Positions 1 to 5,180 of a DNA stretch of 6,751 bases are shown one piece after another. Source of the DNA: SAR324 cluster bacterium (GTDB taxonomy: Bacteria; SAR324; JACQKK01); NCBI GenBank assembly GCA_027296185.1, contig JAPUJL010000301.1, positions 1-6,751 on the forward strand, written 5' to 3'. Position 1 is the first letter of the stretch; every line of letters starts with the position of its first letter. The notes below the pieces were generated by a model that worked only from the letters and a program-made list of their open reading frames with translations, was not told where the DNA came from and searched no databases. The translations under genes were made by a program, and so were the position numbers.

Positions 1-137
1 TCGAGATAGACCACCAGAGAGCCGGCTCCGAGCAGGCCGAAGATCAGCACCAGGATCGGAGTGAAACAGCACAGCGCAGCGATTCCCGTCCCGACCCCGC
101 CGATCCACAGCCATTTGTTACTCCGCTTTTCGTTCAT
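1..137 (-). CDS. merF: MerF-like mercury ion transporter, partial (C-terminus beyond the left edge)
   Basis: Reading leftward from an ATG at 137-135, 45 codons are visible before the window ends. The product begins MNEKRSNKWLWIGGVG and continues into a hydrophobic segment containing the motif ALCCFTPILV, with the vicinal cysteines at residues 23-24, and then a glycine-rich second hydrophobic stretch ending VVYL. This matches the MerF family of small (about 80 residue) two-helix inner-membrane proteins, in which the CCFTP cysteine pair in the first helix takes Hg(II) from the periplasmic side and hands it to cytoplasmic thiols or mercuric reductase. A weak ribosome binding site (GAAGG) precedes the ATG. 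The gene lies downstream of an ArsR-type sensor and a broken thioredoxin-like gene on the same strand, consistent with a mercury or thiophilic-metal operon. The second cysteine pair near the MerF C-terminus would lie outside the window, so MerF versus a short MerT relative cannot be fully settled. Confidence 0.85.
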   Translation of the reverse strand, partial: MNEKRSNKWLWIGGVGTGIAALCCFTPILVLIFGLLGAGSLVVYL

Positions 138-253
138 CGCCTTCGTTACTCCCGAGTTCCGCGCGCACCGGCGTTTCCGAGCCTACCGAAACCCAGTCCG
201 ATGCTCCCGCTGATGGGACGTGACGCTGCCTGGCCATGGCGCCGGGCCGAACC
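138..253. other. Non-coding spacer between the broken CxxC gene and merF
   Basis: I see no supported gene, terminator or promoter in these 116 bases. The open frame that crosses them on the minus strand is the out-of-frame tail of the broken thioredoxin-like gene and resembles nothing I recognise. The spacer is long for two cotranscribed genes in a mer-type operon, which fits a decayed locus. Confidence 0.5.
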
Positions 254-515
254 TTAACCGAGCGGCCGGCCCAGCCCCGCGCAATTGCGCCAAGTCCGCC
301 CCGCGCCCCGCGCCGCATGAAGCCACATTGGCCGTCGATGGCCACGGCAGGTAGTGAGCCGATCCCCTGTTCCTTGGCCCGCGCCGCGACTCCGGTATCG
401 TTCATGTCGAGCACCGTCACTTCGCAGGAGTCGCAAGCCGTCCGCGCACCTGCTCAATGAGCTCGTGGCAGACCGAACAGCCCACGCCGAAAATGTCGAT
501 GTTTCGCGGTGTCAT
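254..515 (-). pseudogene. Small thioredoxin/glutaredoxin-like CxxC protein, broken by three frameshifts
   Basis: An ATG at 515-513 with a strong ribosome binding site (AGGAG at 526-522, 6 bases upstream) starts a reading frame MTPRNIDIFGVGCSVCHELI, with a CxxC at residues 13 and 16. That frame soon hits a stop (TGA at about 419-417). Family-like sequence continues in the other frames. One segment reads ARTACDSCEVTVLDM and on to LPAVAIDG. The next reads NVASCGAGRGADLAQLR, and the last AGLGRPLG followed by TAA at 256-254. Joined, the four pieces give about 87 residues, the normal size of the small thioredoxin-fold proteins often found with arsR and merF genes. The breaks lie near 446-450 (one base missing), 330-331 (one base extra) and 278-282 (one base extra or two missing). 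The intact protein would probably carry thiol or metal exchange between sensor, transporter and reductase. Decay is the simplest reading; sequencing indels are the alternative. The intact 100-codon frame at 118-420 is just one of these pieces plus meaningless tail. Confidence 0.75.
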
Positions 516-521
516 CTCGTT

Positions 522-526
522 CTCCT
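522..526 (-). promoter_or_regulatory. Ribosome binding site of the broken CxxC gene
   Basis: AGGAG on the minus strand, 6 bases before the ATG at 515. It fixes the start of the thioredoxin-like gene even though its frame is later lost. Confidence 0.7.
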
Positions 527-535
527 CGGATACCT

Positions 536-577
536 CGATTCCCGATCCGATTCCGTTCGATTCGCCACCGCCGATTC
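536..577. repeat. Four CGATTC hexamers in the arsR downstream spacer
   Basis: CGATTC occurs at 536-541, 548-553, 558-563 and 572-577, with start-to-start spacings of 12, 10 and 14 bases and related CGATCC between the first two. It lies in the 103-base gap (516-618) between the arsR stop and the next gene, which otherwise holds no gene and no clear terminator. The irregular spacing argues against a tandem array, and chance is possible. Confidence 0.3.
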
Positions 578-618
578 CGGACTCCGCGACCCCAGGCGAT
601 GGGACCGCACCGGTTCCG

Positions 619-942
619 CTACGGCGCGATCCAGCGCAGCGAGGCGTGCTCGGTCAGTGCATAGAATACCGTCTGCCCGTCGCGGCGGCTGGAAACCACC
701 CGGTTCGATTTCAGGCGAGCCAAGTGTTGCGACACCGTGGAGGTCGTGGTGCCGAGAATGTCGCGCAGGTCGCAGACGCAGACCGACCCTTCGTCCCTCA
801 GGATGCGGAGAATCTTGAGCCGCAGCGGATGGCCGAACACCGAGTGCCACTCGGCCTCTTCCTCCAAATCGGGCGCGAACTCGTAATCCTCCCGCAGGCG
901 GTCGATGGCTTCCGGTTCCAACGTCGGGCCCACGCAGTGCAT
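619..942 (-). CDS. ArsR/SmtB-family thiol metal sensor repressor
   Basis: A 107-residue winged-helix repressor of normal ArsR/SmtB length. The family core runs from about residue 32 (HSVFGHPLRLKILRIL) through the recognition helix (TTTSTVSQHLARLKS, residues 65-79) to the beta wing (RRDGQTVFYAL, residues 86-96). The metal motif VCVCDL places C55 and C57 in helix alpha-3, the site used by ArsR and CadC. A third cysteine, C3, lies in an N-terminal extension that resembles CadC, where N-terminal cysteines complete an alpha-3N thiolate site. By family, the apo-dimer binds the operator and releases on binding a thiophilic ion. The downstream MerF-like gene points to Hg(II), but Cd, Pb or As sensing cannot be excluded. 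The ATG at 942-940 has a good ribosome binding site 7 bases away. It is the first gene of the leftward operon and very likely represses its own promoter through the palindrome at 977-992. Confidence 0.9.
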   Translation of the reverse strand: MHCVGPTLEPEAIDRLREDYEFAPDLEEEAEWHSVFGHPLRLKILRILRDEGSVCVCDLRDILGTTTSTVSQHLARLKSNRVVSSRRDGQTVFYALTEHASLRWIAP

Positions 943-949
943 CGGCGAT

Positions 950-956
950 CCTCTCC
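950..956 (-). promoter_or_regulatory. Ribosome binding site of the arsR-family gene
   Basis: GGAGAGG on the minus strand, 7 bases before the ATG at 942. It supports that start over any upstream alternative. Confidence 0.75.
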
Positions 957-976
957 GCTTTCCAACCGTTCGAGTT

Positions 977-992
977 TTTAGATTTATCTAAA
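977..992. promoter_or_regulatory. Probable ArsR-family operator (7-2-7 palindrome)
   Basis: TTTAGAT, a 2-base TT centre, then ATCTAAA form a perfect 7-base inverted repeat in an AT-rich patch of an otherwise GC-rich window. It lies 35 bases upstream of the arsR start codon, where the transcription start is expected for the extended -10 element at 995-1003. A repressor bound there would block initiation. The size and AT-rich dyad suit ArsR/SmtB operators, though the assignment to this regulator is inferred from position. Confidence 0.7.
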
Positions 993-994
993 TG

Positions 995-1023
995 ATCATA
1001 GCACCCGAGTGCTGTCAAGAAAA
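995..1023 (-). promoter_or_regulatory. Promoter of the leftward metal-resistance operon
   Basis: On the minus strand TGCTATGAT at 1003-995 is an extended -10 element (TGn plus TATGAT, five of six matches to TATAAT). The hexamer 17 bases further up is TTTTCT (1023-1018), a poor -35, as is common for extended -10 promoters. A perfect TTGACA sits at 1018-1013 but is only 12 bases from TATGAT; at 17-base spacing it would face a poor -10 (TCATTT). The extended -10 reading is preferred. A small dyad, AGCAC and GTGCT with a 4-base loop (1000-1013), overlaps this promoter. Confidence 0.6.
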
Positions 1024-1099
1024 CCCAAGTGCTGGGCGTTGGGGTACGGACCGAAGTTTTTCGCCAAATACCCGCGCCAGCGTGGGCCGCGACACAGAT

Positions 1100-1127
1100 T
1101 TGCGATGATTTCCTTTCGTAGTATGCT
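1100..1127 (+). promoter_or_regulatory. Possible msrP promoter
   Basis: TTGCGA (1100-1105) and TATGCT (1122-1127), 16 bases apart, each match the sigma-70 consensus at four of six positions. Transcription from here would start near 1134, giving a leader of about 70 bases that contains a 10-base palindrome (GGAGCGCTCC, 1144-1153) and a small hairpin (CCCCG/CGGGG, 1152-1164). This is a weak prediction. Confidence 0.3.
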
Positions 1128-1206
1128 AGAAGGAGTCGTAATTGGAGCGCTCCCCGAAGCGGGGGATGCGGAGGGCGAGCAATACATATTTCCCTGGAAT
1201 GCGAGG

Positions 1207-2181
1207 ATGGCCGATTTTCGGAAAAAGCGCGAATGGGAATTGCCGGCATCCACGGCGACCCGCGAGTCCGCGTACTGGGGCCGGAGGGATTTCATCAAGG
1301 TGGCCGGATTGGCCACGATCGGTGTGGCGGGGCTGGCCTACAGCCAGTTGGGCGCGACTTCGACCCCGATGATGGAGGAGATTGCGCGGCTGCCAAAGCT
1401 GGATGCGCCCGGAAACGAGAAGTATCGAGTGCACGGCGATATGACGAAGGAATCGGTGGCGGCGCGGTACAACAATTTCTACGAGTTTAGCCGTTACAAG
1501 GACGACGTCTGGGAACACGCCCGCGACTTTCAACCCTACCCCTGGCAGCTGGAGGTGGGGGGCCTGGTGAATCGGCCCCGCACCTACGACGTCGACGAGC
1601 TCGTCCGGCGCATGCCGCTCGAGGAGCGCATCTACCGGTTTCGCTGCGTCGAGGCGTGGTCCATGGTGGTGCCCTGGATCGGCTTTCCCCTGAGCGCGTT
1701 GCTGAAGGAGGTGGAGCCCACCTCTCAAGCCAAGTACGTCAAATTCACCACCTTCTTCGACCCGGAAGTGGCGCCGCGGCAGCAGGAGGGCAACTGGTAC
1801 AGCAGCGAGCCCTGGCCCTACACCGAAGGGCTCACCATCGCCGAGGCGGCGAACGAGCTAACGATGCTCTCGGTGGGCATCTACGGCCACGTGCTGCCCA
1901 AGCAGCACGGCGCGCCGATCCGGCTGGTGGTGCCGTGGAAGTACGGTTTCAAGAACATCAAGTCGATCGTGAAGATCGAGCTCGCCGCGAAGCGGCCCGA
2001 GACCTTTTGGAACACCCTCGCGCCCAACGAGTACGGCTTCGTATCCAACGTCAATCCCAAAGTGCCCCACCCGCGCTGGTCCCAGGCGAACGAGCGGGTG
2101 ATCTGCACTGTCCAGCGCCAGCCGACCCTGCTTTACAACGGCTACGCGGCCCAGGTGGCCCACCTCTACGCCAAAACCTGA
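1207..2181 (+). CDS. msrP: Protein-methionine-sulfoxide reductase catalytic subunit MsrP (YedY), Tat-exported
   Basis: A 324-residue molybdoenzyme of the sulfite-oxidase fold that, by family knowledge, reduces methionine sulfoxide in oxidised periplasmic proteins. Residues 25-31 (GRRDFIK) are a twin-arginine signal, followed by a hydrophobic stretch to about residue 50. The conserved NNFYEF (89-94), the molybdenum-ligand cysteine C147 in YRFRCVEAWSMVVPW, VPWKYGFKNIKSIV (242-255), HPRWSQA (288-294) and RQPTLLYNGYAAQVA all closely match the E. coli protein. The frame is open up to 1009, but the ATG at 1207 puts the twin arginine about 26 residues in, as in known MsrP proteins; upstream ATGs at 1105 and 1123 lack ribosome binding sites and would give an atypically long signal. 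The ribosome binding site at 1207 is itself poor. The gene is divergent from the arsR operon. The electron-donating membrane haem protein MsrQ normally follows msrP but is absent here, so it must lie elsewhere or another donor serves. Confidence 0.93.
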   Translation: MADFRKKREWELPASTATRESAYWGRRDFIKVAGLATIGVAGLAYSQLGATSTPMMEEIARLPKLDAPGNEKYRVHGDMTKESVAARYNNFYEFSRYKDDVWEHARDFQPYPWQLEVGGLVNRPRTYDVDELVRRMPLEERIYRFRCVEAWSMVVPWIGFPLSALLKEVEPTSQAKYVKFTTFFDPEVAPRQQEGNWYSSEPWPYTEGLTIAEAANELTMLSVGIYGHVLPKQHGAPIRLVVPWKYGFKNIKSIVKIELAAKRPETFWNTLAPNEYGFVSNVNPKVPHPRWSQANERVICTVQRQPTLLYNGYAAQVAHLYAKT

Positions 2182-2238
2182 TCCTCCGCGTCCCAGGGCC
2201 GCACCCGGATTTGCCCCAGGCCCTCATCTCCGTGGGAG

Positions 2239-2282
2239 CGCCCGGCGCGTGACCGGGCGGCGGCGGGATGGGCGCCGCCGGT
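2239..2282 (+). terminator. Two overlapping, mutually exclusive hairpins after msrP
   Basis: CGCCCGG (2239-2245) and CCGGGCG (2253-2259) form a perfect 7-base stem with a 7-base loop. The same second arm can instead pair with CGCCGCCGGT (2273-2282) in a 10-base stem with one bulged G (left arm 2252-2262). Neither is followed by a T run, so these are not classical intrinsic terminators. A role in ending the msrP message or in alternative folding before the next gene is possible. Very high local GC makes chance stems likely. The rest of 2182-2451 holds no gene I can support; an AT-richer patch at 2355-2370 after TTGTGC (2336-2341) could hold a weak promoter for the next operon. Confidence 0.35.
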
Positions 2283-2442
2283 CCCGTGCCGCCGGAGTCG
2301 TCCGTCCGGCAGGGGTGCGCTCGGCCGGAATGGGGTTGTGCGGGGTCGCCAGTGTGATAGCAAAATTTGAGGCTGCACCGCCCGGATTGTGGGATCGGCC
2401 CCCGCGCGGCGGTCCCCGGTTCCGCGACGCGCCTACCGATCT

Positions 2443-2446
2443 GGAG
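2443..2446 (+). promoter_or_regulatory. Ribosome binding site of the MBL-fold gene
   Basis: GGAG, 5 bases before the ATG at 2452. It decides for this start over the in-frame ATG at 2389, which would add 21 arginine- and proline-rich residues foreign to the family. Confidence 0.65.
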
Positions 2447-2451
2447 TTTCG

Positions 2452-3360
2452 ATGCCCGACCTGCTGACCGACGTCCACGATTTCCCCCCCACGGCCATCC
2501 TGACCGACCGGGTACACCGGGTGCTGGGGCTGAACCCCTCCGCCTTCACCGGACCCGGCACCAACACCTACCTGGTAGGCGTGGGAGGCGGCGAACCGGT
2601 ATTGATCGACACGGGCGCGGGAGTTCCGGCCTACCTGGAGCTGTTTCAGCGGCACCTGGGGGAAACGGGGGTCTCCGTGCCCCGGCGCTGCCTCCTGACC
2701 CATGTCCATCCGGACCACATCGGCGGCGTCGCCGGACTGCGGGAGCTCTATCCCGAGTTGGAGGTCTACAAGCACCCGTGGCCGGGCAAGGACGAGCGCT
2801 TTCCCGTGCCGATGCGGCCGCTCGCCGACGGCGACACCATCGAGGGCGAGGGCTATACCCTGCGCGCCGTGCACACCCCCGGCCACGCCCAGGACCACCT
2901 CTGCTACTACCTGGAGGAGGAGCGGGCGCTGTTTACCGGGGATGTGATCCTGGGGGTCGGCACCACGGTGATTCCTCTGGACGGGGGCGATCTGGGGGAT
3001 TACCTGGATACCCTGCGGCGGTTGCAGACCCTGGACTTGGCGCGTATCTACCCGGGTCACGGCCCGCCCATCGACGCGCCCCAAGAGAAAATCGCCGAAT
3101 ACCTGGAGCATCGCCTGATGCGCGAGGCGCAGATCGTCGAGGAACTGCAGAGCGGCGTGAAGACCGTGCCGGAGATCGTGGCGTCCATTTACCGCAGCTA
3201 TCCCGCCCACCTCCACGGCGCCGCGGGACAATCGGTGTTCTCCCACCTGCTCAAGCTGGAAAGGGAGGGCCGCGTCTCCGGGGACGAGGGCGATCCGCCG
3301 CGCTTCCAATTGACCGACGGCGGGGACGGCGGAGCCCGTAACGCGGGCCGGGGCGCATGA
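2452..3360 (+). CDS. Metallo-beta-lactamase-fold hydrolase, LACTB2-like
   Basis: A 302-residue cytoplasmic (no signal peptide) MBL-fold protein. It opens with VLGLNPSAFTGPGTNTYLVG, the N-terminal signature of the LACTB2/glyoxalase II-like group. The complete metal set is present: THVHPDH gives H84, H86, D88 and H89; HTPGH gives H145; FTGD gives D164; YPGHG gives H203, enough for two zinc ions. Residues about 238-275 (VPEIVASIYRSYP, then SHLLKLEREGRV) form the winged-helix-like C-terminal domain typical of LACTB2. Human LACTB2 is a single-strand endoribonuclease, but bacterial members are mostly uncharacterised, so the substrate (RNA, thioester or other) is open. The last 25 residues are a low-complexity Gly/Asp/Arg tail that reaches the ATGA overlap with the next gene. 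It is the first gene of a three-gene operon with an oligopeptidase and a dihydropteroate synthase homologue. Confidence 0.88.
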   Translation: MPDLLTDVHDFPPTAILTDRVHRVLGLNPSAFTGPGTNTYLVGVGGGEPVLIDTGAGVPAYLELFQRHLGETGVSVPRRCLLTHVHPDHIGGVAGLRELYPELEVYKHPWPGKDERFPVPMRPLADGDTIEGEGYTLRAVHTPGHAQDHLCYYLEEERALFTGDVILGVGTTVIPLDGGDLGDYLDTLRRLQTLDLARIYPGHGPPIDAPQEKIAEYLEHRLMREAQIVEELQSGVKTVPEIVASIYRSYPAHLHGAAGQSVFSHLLKLEREGRVSGDEGDPPRFQLTDGGDGGARNAGRGA

Positions 3361-5177
3361 ACGCGGCTCCCCTCACCAGTGCCGCCGGCATCGCCTGGGA
3401 TCTGGGAGACCTCTACTCGGGCGAAGACGATCCCGCCATTGCCTCCGACCAGCAGCAGGCTCTCGGCCTGGCCCGGGCATTCGCCAAGGCGTACCGGGGC
3501 CGCGTGGCCGAGCTGGGCGCCGGGGAGCTGGCGGCGGCCCTCGCGGCGCTGGAGCGCATCTGGAGCCTCTCGCTACGGCCGCTTTCCTACGCCCAGCTGC
3601 GCTTCGCCGCGGATACCGGCACGGCACGGCACGGGGCGCTGCTTCAGGCCGCCCAGCAACGCCACAGCGAGGTGCGGGAGGAGGCGCTCTTCTTCGACCT
3701 GGAATGGCAGGCGCTGCCCGAGGCCCGCACGGCGGAATTGCTGGCGGAACCCGCCCTGGAGCACTACCGGCACTTCCTGGAAGGTTTGCGGTTACGCACC
3801 CCGCACATCCTAAGCGAGCCGGAGGAGCGCATCCTGGAGGTCAAATCCAACACCGGCCGCCAGGCGTTCTCGCGGCTGTTCGACGAGGTGGTGGGGGCGA
3901 TCCGCTGCCATTTGCCCGATGGCGATGGCGATGTTGATGACGGGCGGGAGGCGAGCCTGCAGGAGGCGCTGGCCATGCTGCACGCCCCGGAACGGTCCGC
4001 GCGGCGCGGCGCGGCGGACGCGATTACCGCCTCGATGCTCAGCCAGCAGCGGGTGCTGACGTTCATCCTCAACACCCTGGTGCAGGAGCATGCCGACGAG
4101 GACCGCCTGCGCCGGATGCCCCACGCCATGCACGGCCGCAACCTGGACAACGAGATCGCACAGGAGAGCGTCGATGCCCTGCTGGCCGCCTGCGAGGCGA
4201 AGATGGGCATGGTGGCGCGCTACTACGAGCTCAAACGCCGCCTGCTGGGGCTGGAGCGGCTCTACGACTACGACCGCTATGCCCCCGTAGCCACGGACGG
4301 ACCCGACTGTGCCTTCGGCGAGGCGCGGGACGTGGTGCTGGAGGCCTACCGCGACTTCGCGCCGGAAATGGCGGAAATCGCGGGCCGGTTCTTCGAACGG
4401 CGGTGGATCGACGCGGAACTGCGGCCGGGAAAGACCGGCGGGGCGTTTTGCGCGGCGACCCTGCCCGAGGTGCATCCCTACGTGCTGCTGAACTACACGG
4501 ACACCCCGCGGGACGTGATGACCCTGGCCCACGAGCTGGGCCACGGAGTGCATCAATACCTCTCGCGGCCCAGGGGGTTGTTCCAATTCCAGACGCCCCT
4601 CACCACGGCGGAGACGGCCAGCACCTTCGGCGAAATGCTGGTCTTCCGCAGCCTGATGGCCCGCCAGACCGATCCCCGCGCCCGGCTGACGCTGCTCTGC
4701 GGCAAACTGGAGGATAGCTTCGCCACCATCTTCCGGCAGGCGGTGATGACCCGCTTCGAGCAGGGGCTGCACGCGGCCCGGCGCGAACGGGGCGAGCTGG
4801 ACGCCACCGCCATCGGCGAATTGTGGATGGAGGCCAACCGGGCCATGTTCGGCGATTCGGTGGAGCTGACCGCGGGCTATGCCTCCTGGTGGAGTTACAT
4901 CCCCCACTTCATCCACACCCCGTTCTACGTCTACGCCTACTGCTTCGGCGAACTGCTCGTGCTGGCGCTGCTACGCCGCTACGACGAGGAGGGTGCCGCG
5001 TTCGTGCCCAAGTATCTGGAGCTGCTCGCCGCGGGCAATTCCGATTCGCCGGTGGCACTGCTGGGGCGCATGGGGCTGGATATCGCCAACCCGGGCTTCT
5101 GGCAGACGGGCCTGGAGGTACTCGAGGAGATGGTCGCCCAGGCCGAAGCCCTCGGGCGGGAGCTGGAAGGGGGTTAG
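3357..5177 (+). CDS. pepF: M3-family oligoendopeptidase (PepF-type zinc metallopeptidase)
   Basis: A 606-residue cytoplasmic zinc peptidase, the usual size for the M3B oligoendopeptidase F group. The family degrades short peptides inside the cell. An all-helical N-terminal part (about residues 1-200) precedes the M3 catalytic domain. The zinc site is HELGH at 392-396 with the third ligand E419 in TTAETAS, and the substrate-binding motif SYIPHFIHTPFYVYAY spans 513-528. The start is the ATG overlapping the previous stop as ATGA, with only a weak GGGG upstream, so translation is probably coupled to the MBL gene; the first residues, ending GIAWDLGDLYSG, look like a normal PepF N-terminus. An odd feature is a short acidic insert, DGDGDVDDG, at 188-196, encoded by four GATGNN hexamers. 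The gene ends 3 bases before the next start. Substrate preference cannot be read from sequence. Confidence 0.92.
   Translation: MNAAPLTSAAGIAWDLGDLYSGEDDPAIASDQQQALGLARAFAKAYRGRVAELGAGELAAALAALERIWSLSLRPLSYAQLRFAADTGTARHGALLQAAQQRHSEVREEALFFDLEWQALPEARTAELLAEPALEHYRHFLEGLRLRTPHILSEPEERILEVKSNTGRQAFSRLFDEVVGAIRCHLPDGDGDVDDGREASLQEALAMLHAPERSARRGAADAITASMLSQQRVLTFILNTLVQEHADEDRLRRMPHAMHGRNLDNEIAQESVDALLAACEAKMGMVARYYELKRRLLGLERLYDYDRYAPVATDGPDCAFGEARDVVLEAYRDFAPEMAEIAGRFFERRWIDAELRPGKTGGAFCAATLPEVHPYVLLNYTDTPRDVMTLAHELGHGVHQYLSRPRGLFQFQTPLTTAETASTFGEMLVFRSLMARQTDPRARLTLLCGKLEDSFATIFRQAVMTRFEQGLHAARRERGELDATAIGELWMEANRAMFGDSVELTAGYASWWSYIPHFIHTPFYVYAYCFGELLVLALLRRYDEEGAAFVPKYLELLAAGNSDSPVALLGRMGLDIANPGFWQTGLEVLEEMVAQAEALGRELEGG
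3918..3941 (+). repeat. In-frame GATGNN hexamer repeat in the oligopeptidase gene
   Basis: GATGGC, GATGGC, GATGTT, GATGAC in direct succession encode Asp-Gly/Val/Asp pairs at residues 188-195. The unit is two codons, so expansion or contraction would keep the frame. It probably sits in a surface loop of the helical N-terminal part. It resembles but does not satisfy a calcium EF-hand loop, since the glycine at position 6 and the glutamate at position 12 are missing. Confidence 0.5.
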
Positions 5178-5180
5178 GCG

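Noticed and set aside
188..196. Residues 188-196 of the oligopeptidase as a calcium-binding EF-hand loop
   Set aside because: The DxDxD spacing is present, but the required glycine at loop position 6 and acidic residue at position 12 are missing. Coordinates given here are residue numbers of the protein encoded at 3357-5177.
118..420. A 100-codon minus-strand frame that could be called a hypothetical gene
   Set aside because: Its first 30 or so residues are the middle of the broken thioredoxin-like protein, and the rest has no family likeness. The true gene start with a strong ribosome binding site is at 515.
1013..1018. TTGACA as the -35 of a standard sigma-70 promoter for the arsR operon
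   Set aside because: At 16 to 18 bases spacing the -10 hexamers match at only two of six positions. The good TATGAT is 12 bases away, too close, and is better explained as an extended -10 element.
1009..1206. Extension of msrP to upstream ATGs at 1009, 1105 or 1123
   Set aside because: None has a ribosome binding site, the added residues do not resemble MsrP, and 1009 overlaps the arsR promoter. The ATG at 1207 gives the usual distance to the twin-arginine motif.
1142..1372. A TTG-started frame 6 bases after a strong AGAAGGAG (1128-1135)
   Set aside because: The spacing is good, but the frame overlaps msrP by 166 bases in another frame and its product is an Arg/Trp-rich shadow with no recognisable domain. 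The AGAAGGAG is probably chance or unrelated to a start.
2224..3309. A 361-codon minus-strand open frame across the MBL gene
   Set aside because: It is the reverse-strand shadow of a GC-rich gene. The plus strand holds a full set of MBL metal ligands, and the reverse product shows no family motif.
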